This document shows, piece after piece, positions 1-7,434 of a DNA stretch of 64,000 nucleotides; the first letter of the stretch is position 1; the number at the start of each line of letters is the position of its first letter. The stretch comes from Mesorhizobium tianshanense (GTDB lineage: Bacteria > Pseudomonadota > Alphaproteobacteria > Rhizobiales > Rhizobiaceae). The stretch spans positions 1-64,000 of the forward strand of contig NZ_VLKT01000027.1 of assembly GCF_007830515.1 (NCBI RefSeq), read 5' to 3'. The notes beneath the pieces were generated by a model. The model did not search any database. It was not told the origin of the DNA and saw only the letters and a program-made list of their open reading frames with translations. Position numbers and translations under genes: made by a program.

Positions 1-254
1 CGGTGTTGCGCAGCCTCGACCAGTGGATCAGGCGAAGGCTTCGATCCATTGCATGGAAGCAATGGAAGCGCGGGCGCACCCGCTTTGCGGAGCTGCGTCG
101 CCGGGGCGTCGGGCACGAGCTGGCGGCACAAACCGCCGGCAGCGCGCATGGTCCCTGGCGCATCAGCAACAGCCCAGCGCTCGCCATTGCCCTGCCGAAC
201 GCTTTCCTCGCAAGCATCGGCCTCGCTTTCCTCGCCCCTGCCAATGCCGCATAA
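1..254 (+). CDS. Group II intron maturase/reverse transcriptase, C-terminal part (cut by window edge)
   Basis: The last 84 codons of an intron-encoded protein are visible, with the 5' part off the left edge. The segment WIRRRLRSIAWKQWKRGRT followed by the motif HGPWRISNSPAL and ALPNAF is typical of the C-terminal maturase (X/GIIM) region of group II intron proteins. Such proteins help splice their intron RNA and mobilise it by reverse transcription. The stop codon lies seven bases before domain V, the expected arrangement because the gene sits in domain IV. The polymerase domain cannot be seen, so activity is unknown. Confidence 0.85.
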   Translation, partial: VLRSLDQWIRRRLRSIAWKQWKRGRTRFAELRRRGVGHELAAQTAGSAHGPWRISNSPALAIALPNAFLASIGLAFLAPANAA

Positions 255-260
255 CCAACC

Positions 261-334
261 GAACCGCCTTGTACGGGCCCGTACGCAGGGTGGTGTGGGA
301 GGGGAGGAACCGCAAGGTTCCCCCCTATCCCGAT
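261..334 (+). ncRNA. Group II intron domains V and VI
   Basis: Bases 261-294 form a 34-base hairpin with a two-base bulge in the 3' arm, matching the size and shape of catalytic domain V. Bases 297-332 form a second hairpin with a GCAA loop at about 311-314 and an unpaired A near the base of the 3' arm (in CCCTATCCC), the expected branch-point adenosine of domain VI. Pairing was read by eye, not folded by program. Confidence 0.8.
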
Positions 335-384
335 TTCAGGCCTCAGTGCCATCCCTCAAGCCGGCAAAGTGGATGCCCGCCACA

Positions 385-1311
385 TTACTGCTCGGCCGCA
401 ATGAAATCCTCGATCTTCCCCGCAACCAGCCCGGCCTGGAGCGCGATACGCCGGGCAAGCTCGGCTGCGGCGGCGCGCGGTCGGCCCATCGGCCGGTCGA
501 GCCAGTAGGATATCGGGCTGAGGACAGTGCGGTCGTCGACAGTGACGATGCGGCCTGACGTCAGTTGATGCTTGGTCATCGGCGGCCGCGCCAGCGCGAT
601 GCCGAGGCCATGGGCTGCAGCATCGAGCACCAGATTGTAGTCCTCGAAGCGGCGGTCCTGCGGACGCGGGCGATAGTCCATGTCCTGCGCACCAAACCAG
701 GCGCGCCAGGCCGAGGCATCCGAATCGTTGATCAGCGGGAATTTGAGCAGCCGGGCAGGGTCGCCACAGCCGATCTCCTTGGCGAGGTCCGGCGAGGCGA
801 TCGGGAAGACATGTTCCTCGAAAAGCTGCACCGAGACGCGGCCCGGGATGCGGCCGCGGCCGCAACGGATCGACAGATCGATACCCTCGTCGGCGAGGTC
901 TGCCTGGCGGATATCGATGTCGAGGACGATGCGCAGCTTGGACGGGTTGTTTTCCAGCGCCGCCATGCGCGGCATCAGCCAGAGCCCGCTGACCGAGGGG
1001 ATAGAGGTCAGCCGCACCACGGCGGTGCCGCGCGGCTCGACCCAGCGGTCCGAATTGCTTGATATCAAGGCGAAGGCCTCAGTGGTGCGCAGATGCAGGC
1101 GGTTGCCCTCGATGGTTAGCGAGACGCCGCGTGCGCCGCGATCGAACACTTTGAGCCCGAGCCAGTCCTCGAGCTTGGCGATCTGCCGGCTGACGGCGCC
1201 ATGGGTGAGGTTGAGTTTTTCGGCGGCGGCCGAAAAGCTGCCCGTCCGTGCCGCGGCGTCGAAGGCGCGCAGGGTTTCGAGCGGCAACATCGCGTCTGAG
1301 CTGTGAACCAT
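385..1311 (-). CDS. LysR-family transcriptional regulator (GcvA-like)
   Basis: A 308-residue LysR-type regulator. The N-terminal winged helix-turn-helix contains LRAFDAAARTGSFSAAAEKL and THGAVSRQIAKLEDWLG, followed by a periplasmic-binding-like effector domain (GIDLSIRCGRG; HGLGIALARPP). The style matches the GcvA/TrpI branch. ATG at 1311 is preferred; a GTG two codons upstream and an ATG at 1290 are alternatives. It is divergent from the EamA exporter gene, which it may control. A 7-base inverted repeat spans its own start codon, consistent with autoregulation. The effector is unknown. Confidence 0.85.
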   Translation of the reverse strand: MVHSSDAMLPLETLRAFDAAARTGSFSAAAEKLNLTHGAVSRQIAKLEDWLGLKVFDRGARGVSLTIEGNRLHLRTTEAFALISSNSDRWVEPRGTAVVRLTSIPSVSGLWLMPRMAALENNPSKLRIVLDIDIRQADLADEGIDLSIRCGRGRIPGRVSVQLFEEHVFPIASPDLAKEIGCGDPARLLKFPLINDSDASAWRAWFGAQDMDYRPRPQDRRFEDYNLVLDAAAHGLGIALARPPMTKHQLTSGRIVTVDDRTVLSPISYWLDRPMGRPRAAAAELARRIALQAGLVAGKIEDFIAAEQ

Positions 1312-1320
1312 AATCACAGC
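1300..1320. promoter_or_regulatory. Inverted repeat over LysR start, candidate operator
   Basis: GCTGTGA at 1300-1306 and TCACAGC at 1314-1320 form a perfect dyad with a 7-base spacer, lying across the ATG of the LysR gene in the divergent intergenic region with the EamA gene. LysR proteins usually bind such dyads and repress themselves; the assignment to this regulator is inferred. Confidence 0.45.
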
Positions 1321-1401
1321 TCACTCTCGATTTGGTCGTTTGTCAACCGGCCGGTAGTAGCGTTTCCTGTCTCTATGGCATCGAAGAGCGAGGACAGCGA
1401 G

Positions 1402-2295
1402 ATGAGCGCTTACACCGGCACGTTGAATTCGACACAGCGGACGGATACCACGGCGGCCATCGCGGTGGCGCTGACGGTGGTCGGCTGGGCTTCCGCCTTC
1501 CCGGCGATCCGTGCTGGCCTCGTCGCTTTCGGGCCGCTGGAACTCGGCGCGCTGCGCTTCGCCATCGCGGCGGTGCCGGCGGCGATCTTCCTCGCCGTCA
1601 AGCGGCCGGCGCTGCCCCAGCTCGACGAGTTGTGGCGCTTTGCGGTCGGCGGCGTCGTCTTCGTTGCGCTGTACACGGTAATGCTCAACTACGGTGAGCT
1701 GACGGTTTCTGCTGGTGCTGCCGGCTTCATCATCAATGTCAGCCCGATCTTCACCGCGATCATGGCAATGGCGCTGCTCGGCGAACGCTTCTCAGCCCTG
1801 GCCTGGGCCGGCACATTCCTGTCCTTCGCCGGCATCGGCATCATCGCGATGGGCGAAGGGCAGGGGCTTCGCTTCGACTATGGCGCCCTGCTGATCCTTG
1901 GCTCGGCGCTGTGCTCGGCCGTCAACACCATCGTCCAAAAGCCGCTGTTTGCCCGCCACCATCCGCTGACCATTTCGGCCTCGAACATGGTGCTCGGCGC
2001 GCTCTGCCTGTTGCCTTTCCTGCCGAGCGGCCTGGCGCAGGCGGCGGTCGCCGATACCGCCGGCCTCGGCGCCGTCCTCTTTCTCGGCATCGTGCCAAGC
2101 CTCATCGCCTACGCCGCCTGGGCAACCGCACTTTCTCGTCTGCCTGCAGCCCGCGCCTCGAACTTCCTCTACCTGGTTTCGCCGGTGGCGACGCTGATCG
2201 GCTTCTTCTGGCTGGGCGAAGTGCCGACGCTGCTCGGCATCATCGGCGGCGCGCTGGCGCTGGGTGGCGTGATCGTTGTGAATTTGAAGAGATGA
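1402..2295 (+). CDS. EamA/DMT-family transporter
   Basis: An inner membrane protein of 297 residues with about ten hydrophobic helices and two EamA repeats, the fold of drug/metabolite exporters (RhaT/YdcZ-like). Typical features are the first-helix GWASAFPAIRAGL, AAGFIINVSPIFTAIMAMALLGE closing repeat one, and NFLYLVSPVATLIGFFWLGE in repeat two. The start chosen, MSAYTGT, gives the usual family length; upstream in-frame ATGs at 1375 and a GTG at 1303 would add hydrophilic residues. It is divergent from a LysR gene. The substrate cannot be told; amino acid or metabolite efflux is typical for the family. Confidence 0.85.
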   Translation: MSAYTGTLNSTQRTDTTAAIAVALTVVGWASAFPAIRAGLVAFGPLELGALRFAIAAVPAAIFLAVKRPALPQLDELWRFAVGGVVFVALYTVMLNYGELTVSAGAAGFIINVSPIFTAIMAMALLGERFSALAWAGTFLSFAGIGIIAMGEGQGLRFDYGALLILGSALCSAVNTIVQKPLFARHHPLTISASNMVLGALCLLPFLPSGLAQAAVADTAGLGAVLFLGIVPSLIAYAAWATALSRLPAARASNFLYLVSPVATLIGFFWLGEVPTLLGIIGGALALGGVIVVNLKR

Positions 2296-2324
2296 ATCAG
2301 AGAGTTGGAGTCATTTCCTGACTC

Positions 2325-2353
2325 GAAAAGAACCGCCTGAGGCGGCTCTTTTC
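2325..2353. terminator. Bidirectional intrinsic terminator
   Basis: A near-perfect hairpin, GAAAAGAACCGCC-TGA-GGCGGCTCTTTTC, with an A-run at one end and a T-run at the other. It lies 29 bases after the EamA stop and could serve that gene and also the convergent mutL. Confidence 0.8.
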
Positions 2354-2355
2354 GT

Positions 2356-2464
2356 ACCCCCACCCCGCTGCTTCGCAGCGACCCTCCCCACAAGGGGGAG
2401 GGTAAGGGCTCGGCTCCCTACCTCCCCCTTGTGGGGAGGTCGGACCGAAGGTCCGGGTGGGGGT
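2356..2464. repeat. MITE-like palindromic element with 10-bp terminal inverted repeats
   Basis: A 109-base element bounded by ACCCCCACCC (2356-2365) and its exact complement GGGTGGGGGT (2455-2464). Inside are nested hairpins: ACCCTCCCC/GGGGAGGGT, ACCTCCCC/GGGGAGGT and GGAC/GTCC. It has no coding content. A related element is at about 33930-34035, which shares the CCCCACCCCGC-hairpin-GCGACCCTCCCC layout. It sits between the convergent EamA and mutL genes. Confidence 0.75.
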
Positions 2465-2482
2465 CTGCGCCCTACGAACTCC

Positions 2483-4342
2483 TCACCGCCGCCCAAACAG
2501 CCTCTCGATATCGGCGAGCTTCAGCTCGATATAGGTCGGACGCCCGTGGTTGCAGGTGCCGGAGCCCGGCGTCGCCTCCATCTGGCGCAGCAGCGCGTTC
2601 ATCTCCTCAGGCTTGAGCAGGCGGCCGGAACGCACCGAGCCATGGCAGGCCATGGTCGCGGCTATCCTGTCCAGCCGCTCCTTCAGCGTGTCGACCGTGT
2701 CGTTGTCGGCGATCTCGTCGGCAAGGTCGCGCACCAGCTGCTGGACATTGGTTTCGCCGAGCATCGACGGCGTCTCGCGCACCGCGACCGCACCCGGGCC
2801 GAAGCGCTCGATGGCGAGACCGAAGCGGGCCAGCGTTTCGGAATGCATGGCAAGCCGCTCGGCATCCTCTTCGGCCAAGTCGACGATCTCGGGCAGAAGC
2901 AGCATCTGCGACGGCACGGCGCGCGACTGCAGCGCGTTCTTCAGCGCCTCGTAGACCAGCCGTTCATGCGCCGCATGCTGGTCGACGATGACAAGCGAAT
3001 CCGTGGTCTGGGCGACGATGTAGTTCTCATGCACCTGCGCGCGTGCTGCGCCCAGCGCCATGCCGAGCAGCGCCTCCGCCGCGTCGTCTTGCCCGGCCCG
3101 CGCGTCGGCGCTGTGAAGCGGTCCGGCGTCGAACGCCGCCTGGCCGTTTTCGCCGAAGCCGCCATTTGCAAATTCCATATCCAGCGGCCGCTGCGGCGAG
3201 CGGGAAGGGTCGAAACCGGCGGCACCGGAGGCCCGGTAGGCCGCTTCGTAGCTGCGGTGGCCGTTGGCCGGTCCTGAATGCGCATAGGACGCCGCGCCCG
3301 GCCGGAACGCCGCCATCATGCCGGCTGCCCCGGTGGTTGCGGCACGGATGCCGGCATTGGAGAGCGCCTCGCGGATGCCGCCGACGATCAGTCCGCGCAC
3401 CAGTCCCGGATCGCGGAAGCGGACGTCGGCCTTGGCCGGATGGACATTGACGTCGACGATGGCCGGATCGAGCGTCAGGAACAGCACCGTCACCGCGTGG
3501 CGGTCGCGCGGCAGCACGTCGGCGAAGGCGCCGCGGATGGCGCCGGCGATCAGTTTGTCGCGCACCGGCCGGCCGTTGACATAGGCGTATTGCTGCAGCG
3601 CGTTGGCGCGGCTGAAGGAGGGGATCGAAACGTGGCCGGCGAGATGCACGCCGTCGCGCATGGCGTCGATGGCGATGGAATTGTCGGGAAAGTCGGCGCC
3701 CATCACCTGCGCGACGCGGCGCAGCCGGCCTTCAGGGCTGTCGTCGGCCGCAGGCAGTTCCAGTGTCGAACGGTCGGAGCCGGCCAGCGTGAAGCGCACG
3801 GCGGGGAAGGCAATCGCAATGCGCTTGACCACGTCGCCTATCGCCGAGCTTTCGGCGCGCTCGCCCTTCATGAATTTGAGCCGCGCCGGCGTGGCGAAGA
3901 ACAGGTCGCGCACCTCGACCGTGGTGCCGCGATTGGCGGCCGCCGGCTTGACCGCGGACACGCGGCCGCCCTCGATGCCGATCTCGGCGGCGCTGTCGCC
4001 GTTGGCCGTGCGCGAGCGGATCGACAGCCGCGCCACCGAGCCGATCGACGGCAGTGCCTCGCCGCGAAAGCCGAGCGAGCGGATGTCGTGGATGTCCTCA
4101 GTGAGCTTCGAGGTGCAATGGCGTGCGATCGCCAGCACCAGTTCCTGCTCGGGAATGCCCGAGCCGTCGTCGGTGACACGGATCAGGTTCAGCCCGCCAC
4201 CGGCAGTGACGATCTCGACCCTGGCAGCACCCGCATCGAGTGCGTTCTCGACCAGTTCCTTGACCACGCTTGCCGGACGCTCGATGACTTCGCCGGCGGC
4301 GATTTGGTTGATCATCGTTTCGGAAAGCTGGCGGATGGGCAT
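2483..4342 (-). CDS. mutL: DNA mismatch repair protein MutL
   Basis: MutL of 619 residues, the matchmaker between MutS and downstream excision steps in mismatch repair. The N-terminal GHKL ATPase is complete: ELVENALDAGA, DDGSGI and GFRGEALPSIG, then the transducer region with TPARLKFMK. The C-terminal dimerisation domain carries DQHAAHERLVYE, matching the DQHA(X)2E(X)4E endonuclease motif of nicking MutL proteins, and a late CNHGRPT zinc-site motif. It therefore probably cuts DNA itself, as expected for bacteria without MutH. The start at MPIRQLSE matches the family; the ten codons upstream do not. Its neighbours are unrelated. Confidence 0.97.
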   Translation of the reverse strand: MPIRQLSETMINQIAAGEVIERPASVVKELVENALDAGAARVEIVTAGGGLNLIRVTDDGSGIPEQELVLAIARHCTSKLTEDIHDIRSLGFRGEALPSIGSVARLSIRSRTANGDSAAEIGIEGGRVSAVKPAAANRGTTVEVRDLFFATPARLKFMKGERAESSAIGDVVKRIAIAFPAVRFTLAGSDRSTLELPAADDSPEGRLRRVAQVMGADFPDNSIAIDAMRDGVHLAGHVSIPSFSRANALQQYAYVNGRPVRDKLIAGAIRGAFADVLPRDRHAVTVLFLTLDPAIVDVNVHPAKADVRFRDPGLVRGLIVGGIREALSNAGIRAATTGAAGMMAAFRPGAASYAHSGPANGHRSYEAAYRASGAAGFDPSRSPQRPLDMEFANGGFGENGQAAFDAGPLHSADARAGQDDAAEALLGMALGAARAQVHENYIVAQTTDSLVIVDQHAAHERLVYEALKNALQSRAVPSQMLLLPEIVDLAEEDAERLAMHSETLARFGLAIERFGPGAVAVRETPSMLGETNVQQLVRDLADEIADNDTVDTLKERLDRIAATMACHGSVRSGRLLKPEEMNALLRQMEATPGSGTCNHGRPTYIELKLADIERLFGRR

Positions 4343-4423
4343 GCGGGCACTATAGGCGGATTCGCGGCCCATGCGGGAGGGGCAGAATTGCGGAATCCGC
4401 GCCGCTCACCGCGGTCCTGCATG

Positions 4424-5326
4424 TCACGTCATGAGCTTGGGCAGTGTTGCCGCCAGCGCATCCACAGCGAGACGGACCTTGAGCGGCAAGTGAGGCGTCT
4501 GCAGCCATAGCGCATAGGCGTCGTAAAGAAATCCCGGCTGATCCGGCAACAGCACGACAAGCGCGCCGGTCTGAATGCGCTCGCGGACAAGCCAGTATGG
4601 AAGCCAGGCAAGCCCCATGCCGGCTGCCGCAGCATCGGCGATCGCATCGAGATCGTCGAGCCGCAACCGGCTGACCGGCATGACCTCCGCCGCAGGCTCG
4701 CCATTGCGCGGAAACAGCCACGGTTGAACCACACGGCCAGAACGGCGGTAGAGGATGGCCTGGTGCCCGCCGAGATCCTCTATCAGACGCGGCGACCCGT
4801 GCATCTCGAGGTAGGATGGCGACGCGCAGACGACCATGCGCTGGCGCGCGATGCGACGGGCCATCACTCCGGCCTGATCCTCCAGATTGCCGGTTCGGAT
4901 GGCAAGGTCGCAGCCATCCCCTGCAAGATCGGCGATGTTGTCGCTGAACGACAGGTCAAGCTCCAGTGCAGGATATTGTCGCGCGAGCTCCAGCAGGATC
5001 GGCGCAATGCAGCGCCGGCCGAAGTGCACAGGCATGATGACACGCAGCTTTCCGCGTGGTTCGGAAAGTTGATCGGCCGCGAGGGCATCCGCCGCGTCGG
5101 CCTCCGCGAGCACCATCCGGCAGCGCTCATAATAGGCGCGCCCGAAATCTGTCAGGCTCTGTCGGCGAGTGGTCCGGTTGATGAGGCGCACGCCCAGACG
5201 CTCCTCCAGGAACCGGACATGCTTGCCGACCATCGGTCCGGACAGATCGAGAGCGGCAGCCGCCGCCGCGAACGAGCCCAGGTCGACGGCTTTGACGAAC
5301 ACGGCCATGCTCGTAAGGCGATCCAT
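4424..5326 (-). CDS. LysR-family transcriptional regulator
   Basis: A 300-residue LysR regulator of the common MDRLTSMAVFVKAVDLGSF type. The helix-turn-helix includes SGPMVGKHVRFLEERLGVRL and the linker INRTTRRQSLTDFG. The effector domain has DLAIRTGNLED and AAAGMGLAWLPYWLV. It is divergent from the adjacent quinone-oxidoreductase-like gene with about 100 bases between them, and proteins of this subgroup often control such a neighbouring oxidoreductase. An inverted repeat lies five bases upstream of its start. The inducer is unknown. Confidence 0.87.
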   Translation of the reverse strand: MDRLTSMAVFVKAVDLGSFAAAAAALDLSGPMVGKHVRFLEERLGVRLINRTTRRQSLTDFGRAYYERCRMVLAEADAADALAADQLSEPRGKLRVIMPVHFGRRCIAPILLELARQYPALELDLSFSDNIADLAGDGCDLAIRTGNLEDQAGVMARRIARQRMVVCASPSYLEMHGSPRLIEDLGGHQAILYRRSGRVVQPWLFPRNGEPAAEVMPVSRLRLDDLDAIADAAAAGMGLAWLPYWLVRERIQTGALVVLLPDQPGFLYDAYALWLQTPHLPLKVRLAVDALAATLPKLMT

Positions 5327-5330
5327 ATTC

Positions 5331-5345
5331 GAAACTTCCAGTTTC
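5331..5345. promoter_or_regulatory. Inverted repeat, candidate LysR operator
   Basis: GAAAC-TTCCA-GTTTC forms a 15-base dyad just upstream of the LysR start in the divergent promoter region. Size and symmetry suit a LysR recognition site. Binding is inferred. Confidence 0.4.
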
Positions 5346-5429
5346 TACTGTTCTGCTCTCAAGGCAATTTATCCGCGATGCGCTCGCTGGCATAGTATAT
5401 TCGGTTCAAATGTTTTGGAGTTACACTGG

Positions 5430-6419
5430 ATGCCGCGCGTTGTTCGCTTCCATGAGCTTGGTGGTCCCGAGGTTCTGCGCATCGAGGATATCGATATTCC
5501 AGGGCCGGGTTGGGGGGAGATTCAGATGCGGGTCAAGGCGTTGGGCCTCAACCGGGCCGAGGCATTGCTGCGCTCGGGCACTTATATCCAGACGCCACCA
5601 TTGCCTTCCGGTCTTGGCCTTGAGGCCGCGGGTATCATCGAAACGATCGGCGAAGGCGTGGACGGGTTCGCGCCAGGTGAGGCCGTCAGTGTCGTTCCGC
5701 CATTATCGATGGCCCGCTGGCCTGCCTATGGCGAGATCGCCACATATCCCGCCGCGCTCGTGGTCAAGCACCCGCCATCGCTCAGCTGGGCAGAGGCGGC
5801 AGCCGTCTGGATGCAATACCTCACTGCCTATGGCGCGCTGATCGACATCGCCAGGCTGCGCAGGCAGGACTTTGTCGTCATCACCGCGGCGTCGAGCAGT
5901 GTCGGACTTGCCGCGATCCAGATTGCCAATATGGTTGGCGCGACCCCGATCGCGGTCACTCGGACATCTGCCAAGAAGCAGGCACTGCAGGAGATCGGCG
6001 CCGCTCATGTCATCGCTTCAGCGGAGGAAGATCTAGAGGCCCGGCTGAAGGAAATCGCCGGGCCGGAGGACATCCGAGTGGTGTTTGACGCAGTCGGCGG
6101 CCCGATTTTCGAGCCTCTGACGGCCGCGATGGCACGAGGTGGCATTCTCATCGAATATGGCGGCTTGAGCCCCGAGCCGACGCCGTTCCCGCTGTACGCC
6201 GTGCTGGCGAAGACACTGACGCTGCGCGGCTATCTCGTCCATGAAATCACCGGCGATCCGGCGAAGTTGGAGGCTGCCAAGGCGTTCATTCTCGACGGAT
6301 TGATGTCAGGTTCGCTAAAGCCGGTAATCGCCAGAGCCTTTACGTTTGACCAGATCGTCGATGCGCATCGCTTTCTCGAGTCGAACGAACAATTCGGCAA
6401 GATTGTCGTGACGGTTTGA
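5430..6419 (+). CDS. Zinc-independent MDR alcohol dehydrogenase / NADPH:quinone oxidoreductase
   Basis: A 329-residue medium-chain dehydrogenase. The N-terminal GroES-like half (MPRVVRFHELGGPEVLRIED) lacks the catalytic and structural zinc cysteines, and the Rossmann half carries ITAASSSVGLAAIQIANMVGA for NADPH binding. This is the pattern of the quinone oxidoreductase branch, which reduces quinones or enals in the cytoplasm. GGAG nine bases before the ATG at 5430 supports this start; the open frame runs on upstream but without family similarity. It is divergent from a LysR gene that probably regulates it. Confidence 0.87.
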   Translation: MPRVVRFHELGGPEVLRIEDIDIPGPGWGEIQMRVKALGLNRAEALLRSGTYIQTPPLPSGLGLEAAGIIETIGEGVDGFAPGEAVSVVPPLSMARWPAYGEIATYPAALVVKHPPSLSWAEAAAVWMQYLTAYGALIDIARLRRQDFVVITAASSSVGLAAIQIANMVGATPIAVTRTSAKKQALQEIGAAHVIASAEEDLEARLKEIAGPEDIRVVFDAVGGPIFEPLTAAMARGGILIEYGGLSPEPTPFPLYAVLAKTLTLRGYLVHEITGDPAKLEAAKAFILDGLMSGSLKPVIARAFTFDQIVDAHRFLESNEQFGKIVVTV

Positions 6420-6439
6420 CCGAGCAGTGATGTAACCTC

Positions 6440-7342
6440 TCACGCCTGCGCGGCCAGCCAGTCCCGCACCTTGCGCGCATTGTCGCTGAGCTCGCGGTTC
6501 CTCGGCCAGATGACATGAAAGCCCTTGCCGGTCGTCATTGTGTGGCCGGTGACGCGCACCAGCAGTCCCGATGCCAGGAGCCGCGCGGCGAGGTGCCGCC
6601 AGCCGAGCGCAATGCCTTGCCCCTCCATGACCGCCTGGATCACCAGCGCATAGTCGTTGATGCGCAAGCCGCGCCCGGCATCGGCGATGTTGACCCCGGC
6701 AGAGGCGAACCATTCCTCCCAGCTCGCCGCCTCGCGAAACGGTTCTTCGAGATGAATGAGGCGATGCGCGGCAAGAGCCTCGACGGTGTCGGGCAGCCCG
6801 AACCGCGCGACATAGCTTGCGCCGGCGACCGGGAAGATTTCCTCATCGGCCAGCGGCAGCGAATGATAGTCCGGCCATTCCTTGGGTTCGCCGCCGCGAA
6901 CACCGAGCGGGATGTCTTCGGCGATGATGTCGAGATCGCGGTCGGCGGTCTGGATGCGCAGGTCGACACCCGGCAATTCGTCGCGAAACTGCTGCAGGCG
7001 CGGCATCATCCAGAACGAGCCGAAAGCGGTCGACGCGGCAAGCGTCACATGTCCGCCGGTCGCCTGCAGGCGCAGATCTTCCGCCGACTTGCGGATATGC
7101 GACAGGCCGAGCGAAACGTCGGCGTGGAAGCGGTCGCCGGCTTCGGTAAGGCTGACCTGTCGATGACGGCGCTGGAACAGCTTCGCGCCGAGCTGCTCTT
7201 CGAGGCCGCGGATCGCGTAGGACACGGCAGCCTGCGTCATCCCGAGCTCCCGCCCGGCGGCGGTGAAGCTCGACAGCCGCCCGGCGGCCTCGAAAACGAT
7301 CAGGCTGCCGGCGGAGGGCAGCAGGTGGCGCAGGTTTCGCAT
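6440..7342 (-). CDS. LysR-family transcriptional regulator (GcvA-like)
   Basis: A 300-residue LysR protein with the N-terminal motif FTAAGRELGMTQAAVSYAIR and the linker FQRRHRQVSLTEAG. The effector domain (AEDIPLGVRGGEP; VMEGQGIALGWRHL) places it near GcvA-type regulators. It is divergent from the MttB-family gene, with only 92 bases between them, so it very likely controls that gene and the substrate-binding protein. A symmetric T-N11-A site overlaps its start codon. It converges with the oxidoreductase gene upstream. Confidence 0.87.
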   Translation of the reverse strand: MRNLRHLLPSAGSLIVFEAAGRLSSFTAAGRELGMTQAAVSYAIRGLEEQLGAKLFQRRHRQVSLTEAGDRFHADVSLGLSHIRKSAEDLRLQATGGHVTLAASTAFGSFWMMPRLQQFRDELPGVDLRIQTADRDLDIIAEDIPLGVRGGEPKEWPDYHSLPLADEEIFPVAGASYVARFGLPDTVEALAAHRLIHLEEPFREAASWEEWFASAGVNIADAGRGLRINDYALVIQAVMEGQGIALGWRHLAARLLASGLLVRVTGHTMTTGKGFHVIWPRNRELSDNARKVRDWLAAQA

Positions 7343-7355
7343 AAGCTGACCTTAT
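7341..7355. promoter_or_regulatory. T-N11-A LysR box
   Basis: ATAAG-CTGAC-CTTAT is a perfect dyad that contains the T-N11-A pattern of LysR operators (T at 7342, A at 7354). It overlaps the LysR start codon and lies about 80 bases before the mttB-like start, a suitable place for autorepression and divergent activation. Confidence 0.5.
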
Positions 7356-7434
7356 ACAAGAGATCAGGATTTTCCAGCGTCACAGCGATATTTCGTCTCG
7401 CTAGATTGACTGTCTCTGGGAGGATGGAGTTGCC

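Larger units (their letters stand above)
1..334 (+). mobile_element. Group II intron, 3' portion
   Basis: This is the right-hand end of a bacterial group II intron. It holds the C-terminus of the intron-encoded maturase, followed after a short gap by a 34-base domain V hairpin and a domain VI hairpin ending in CCCGAT, the usual kind of intron 3' terminus. The 5' end lies outside the window, so whether the intron is complete cannot be judged. The 3' exon begins near base 335, about 50 bases beyond the stop of the minus-strand LysR gene, so that gene is not interrupted. The exact 3' splice base is inferred from the domain VI structure. Confidence 0.85.
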
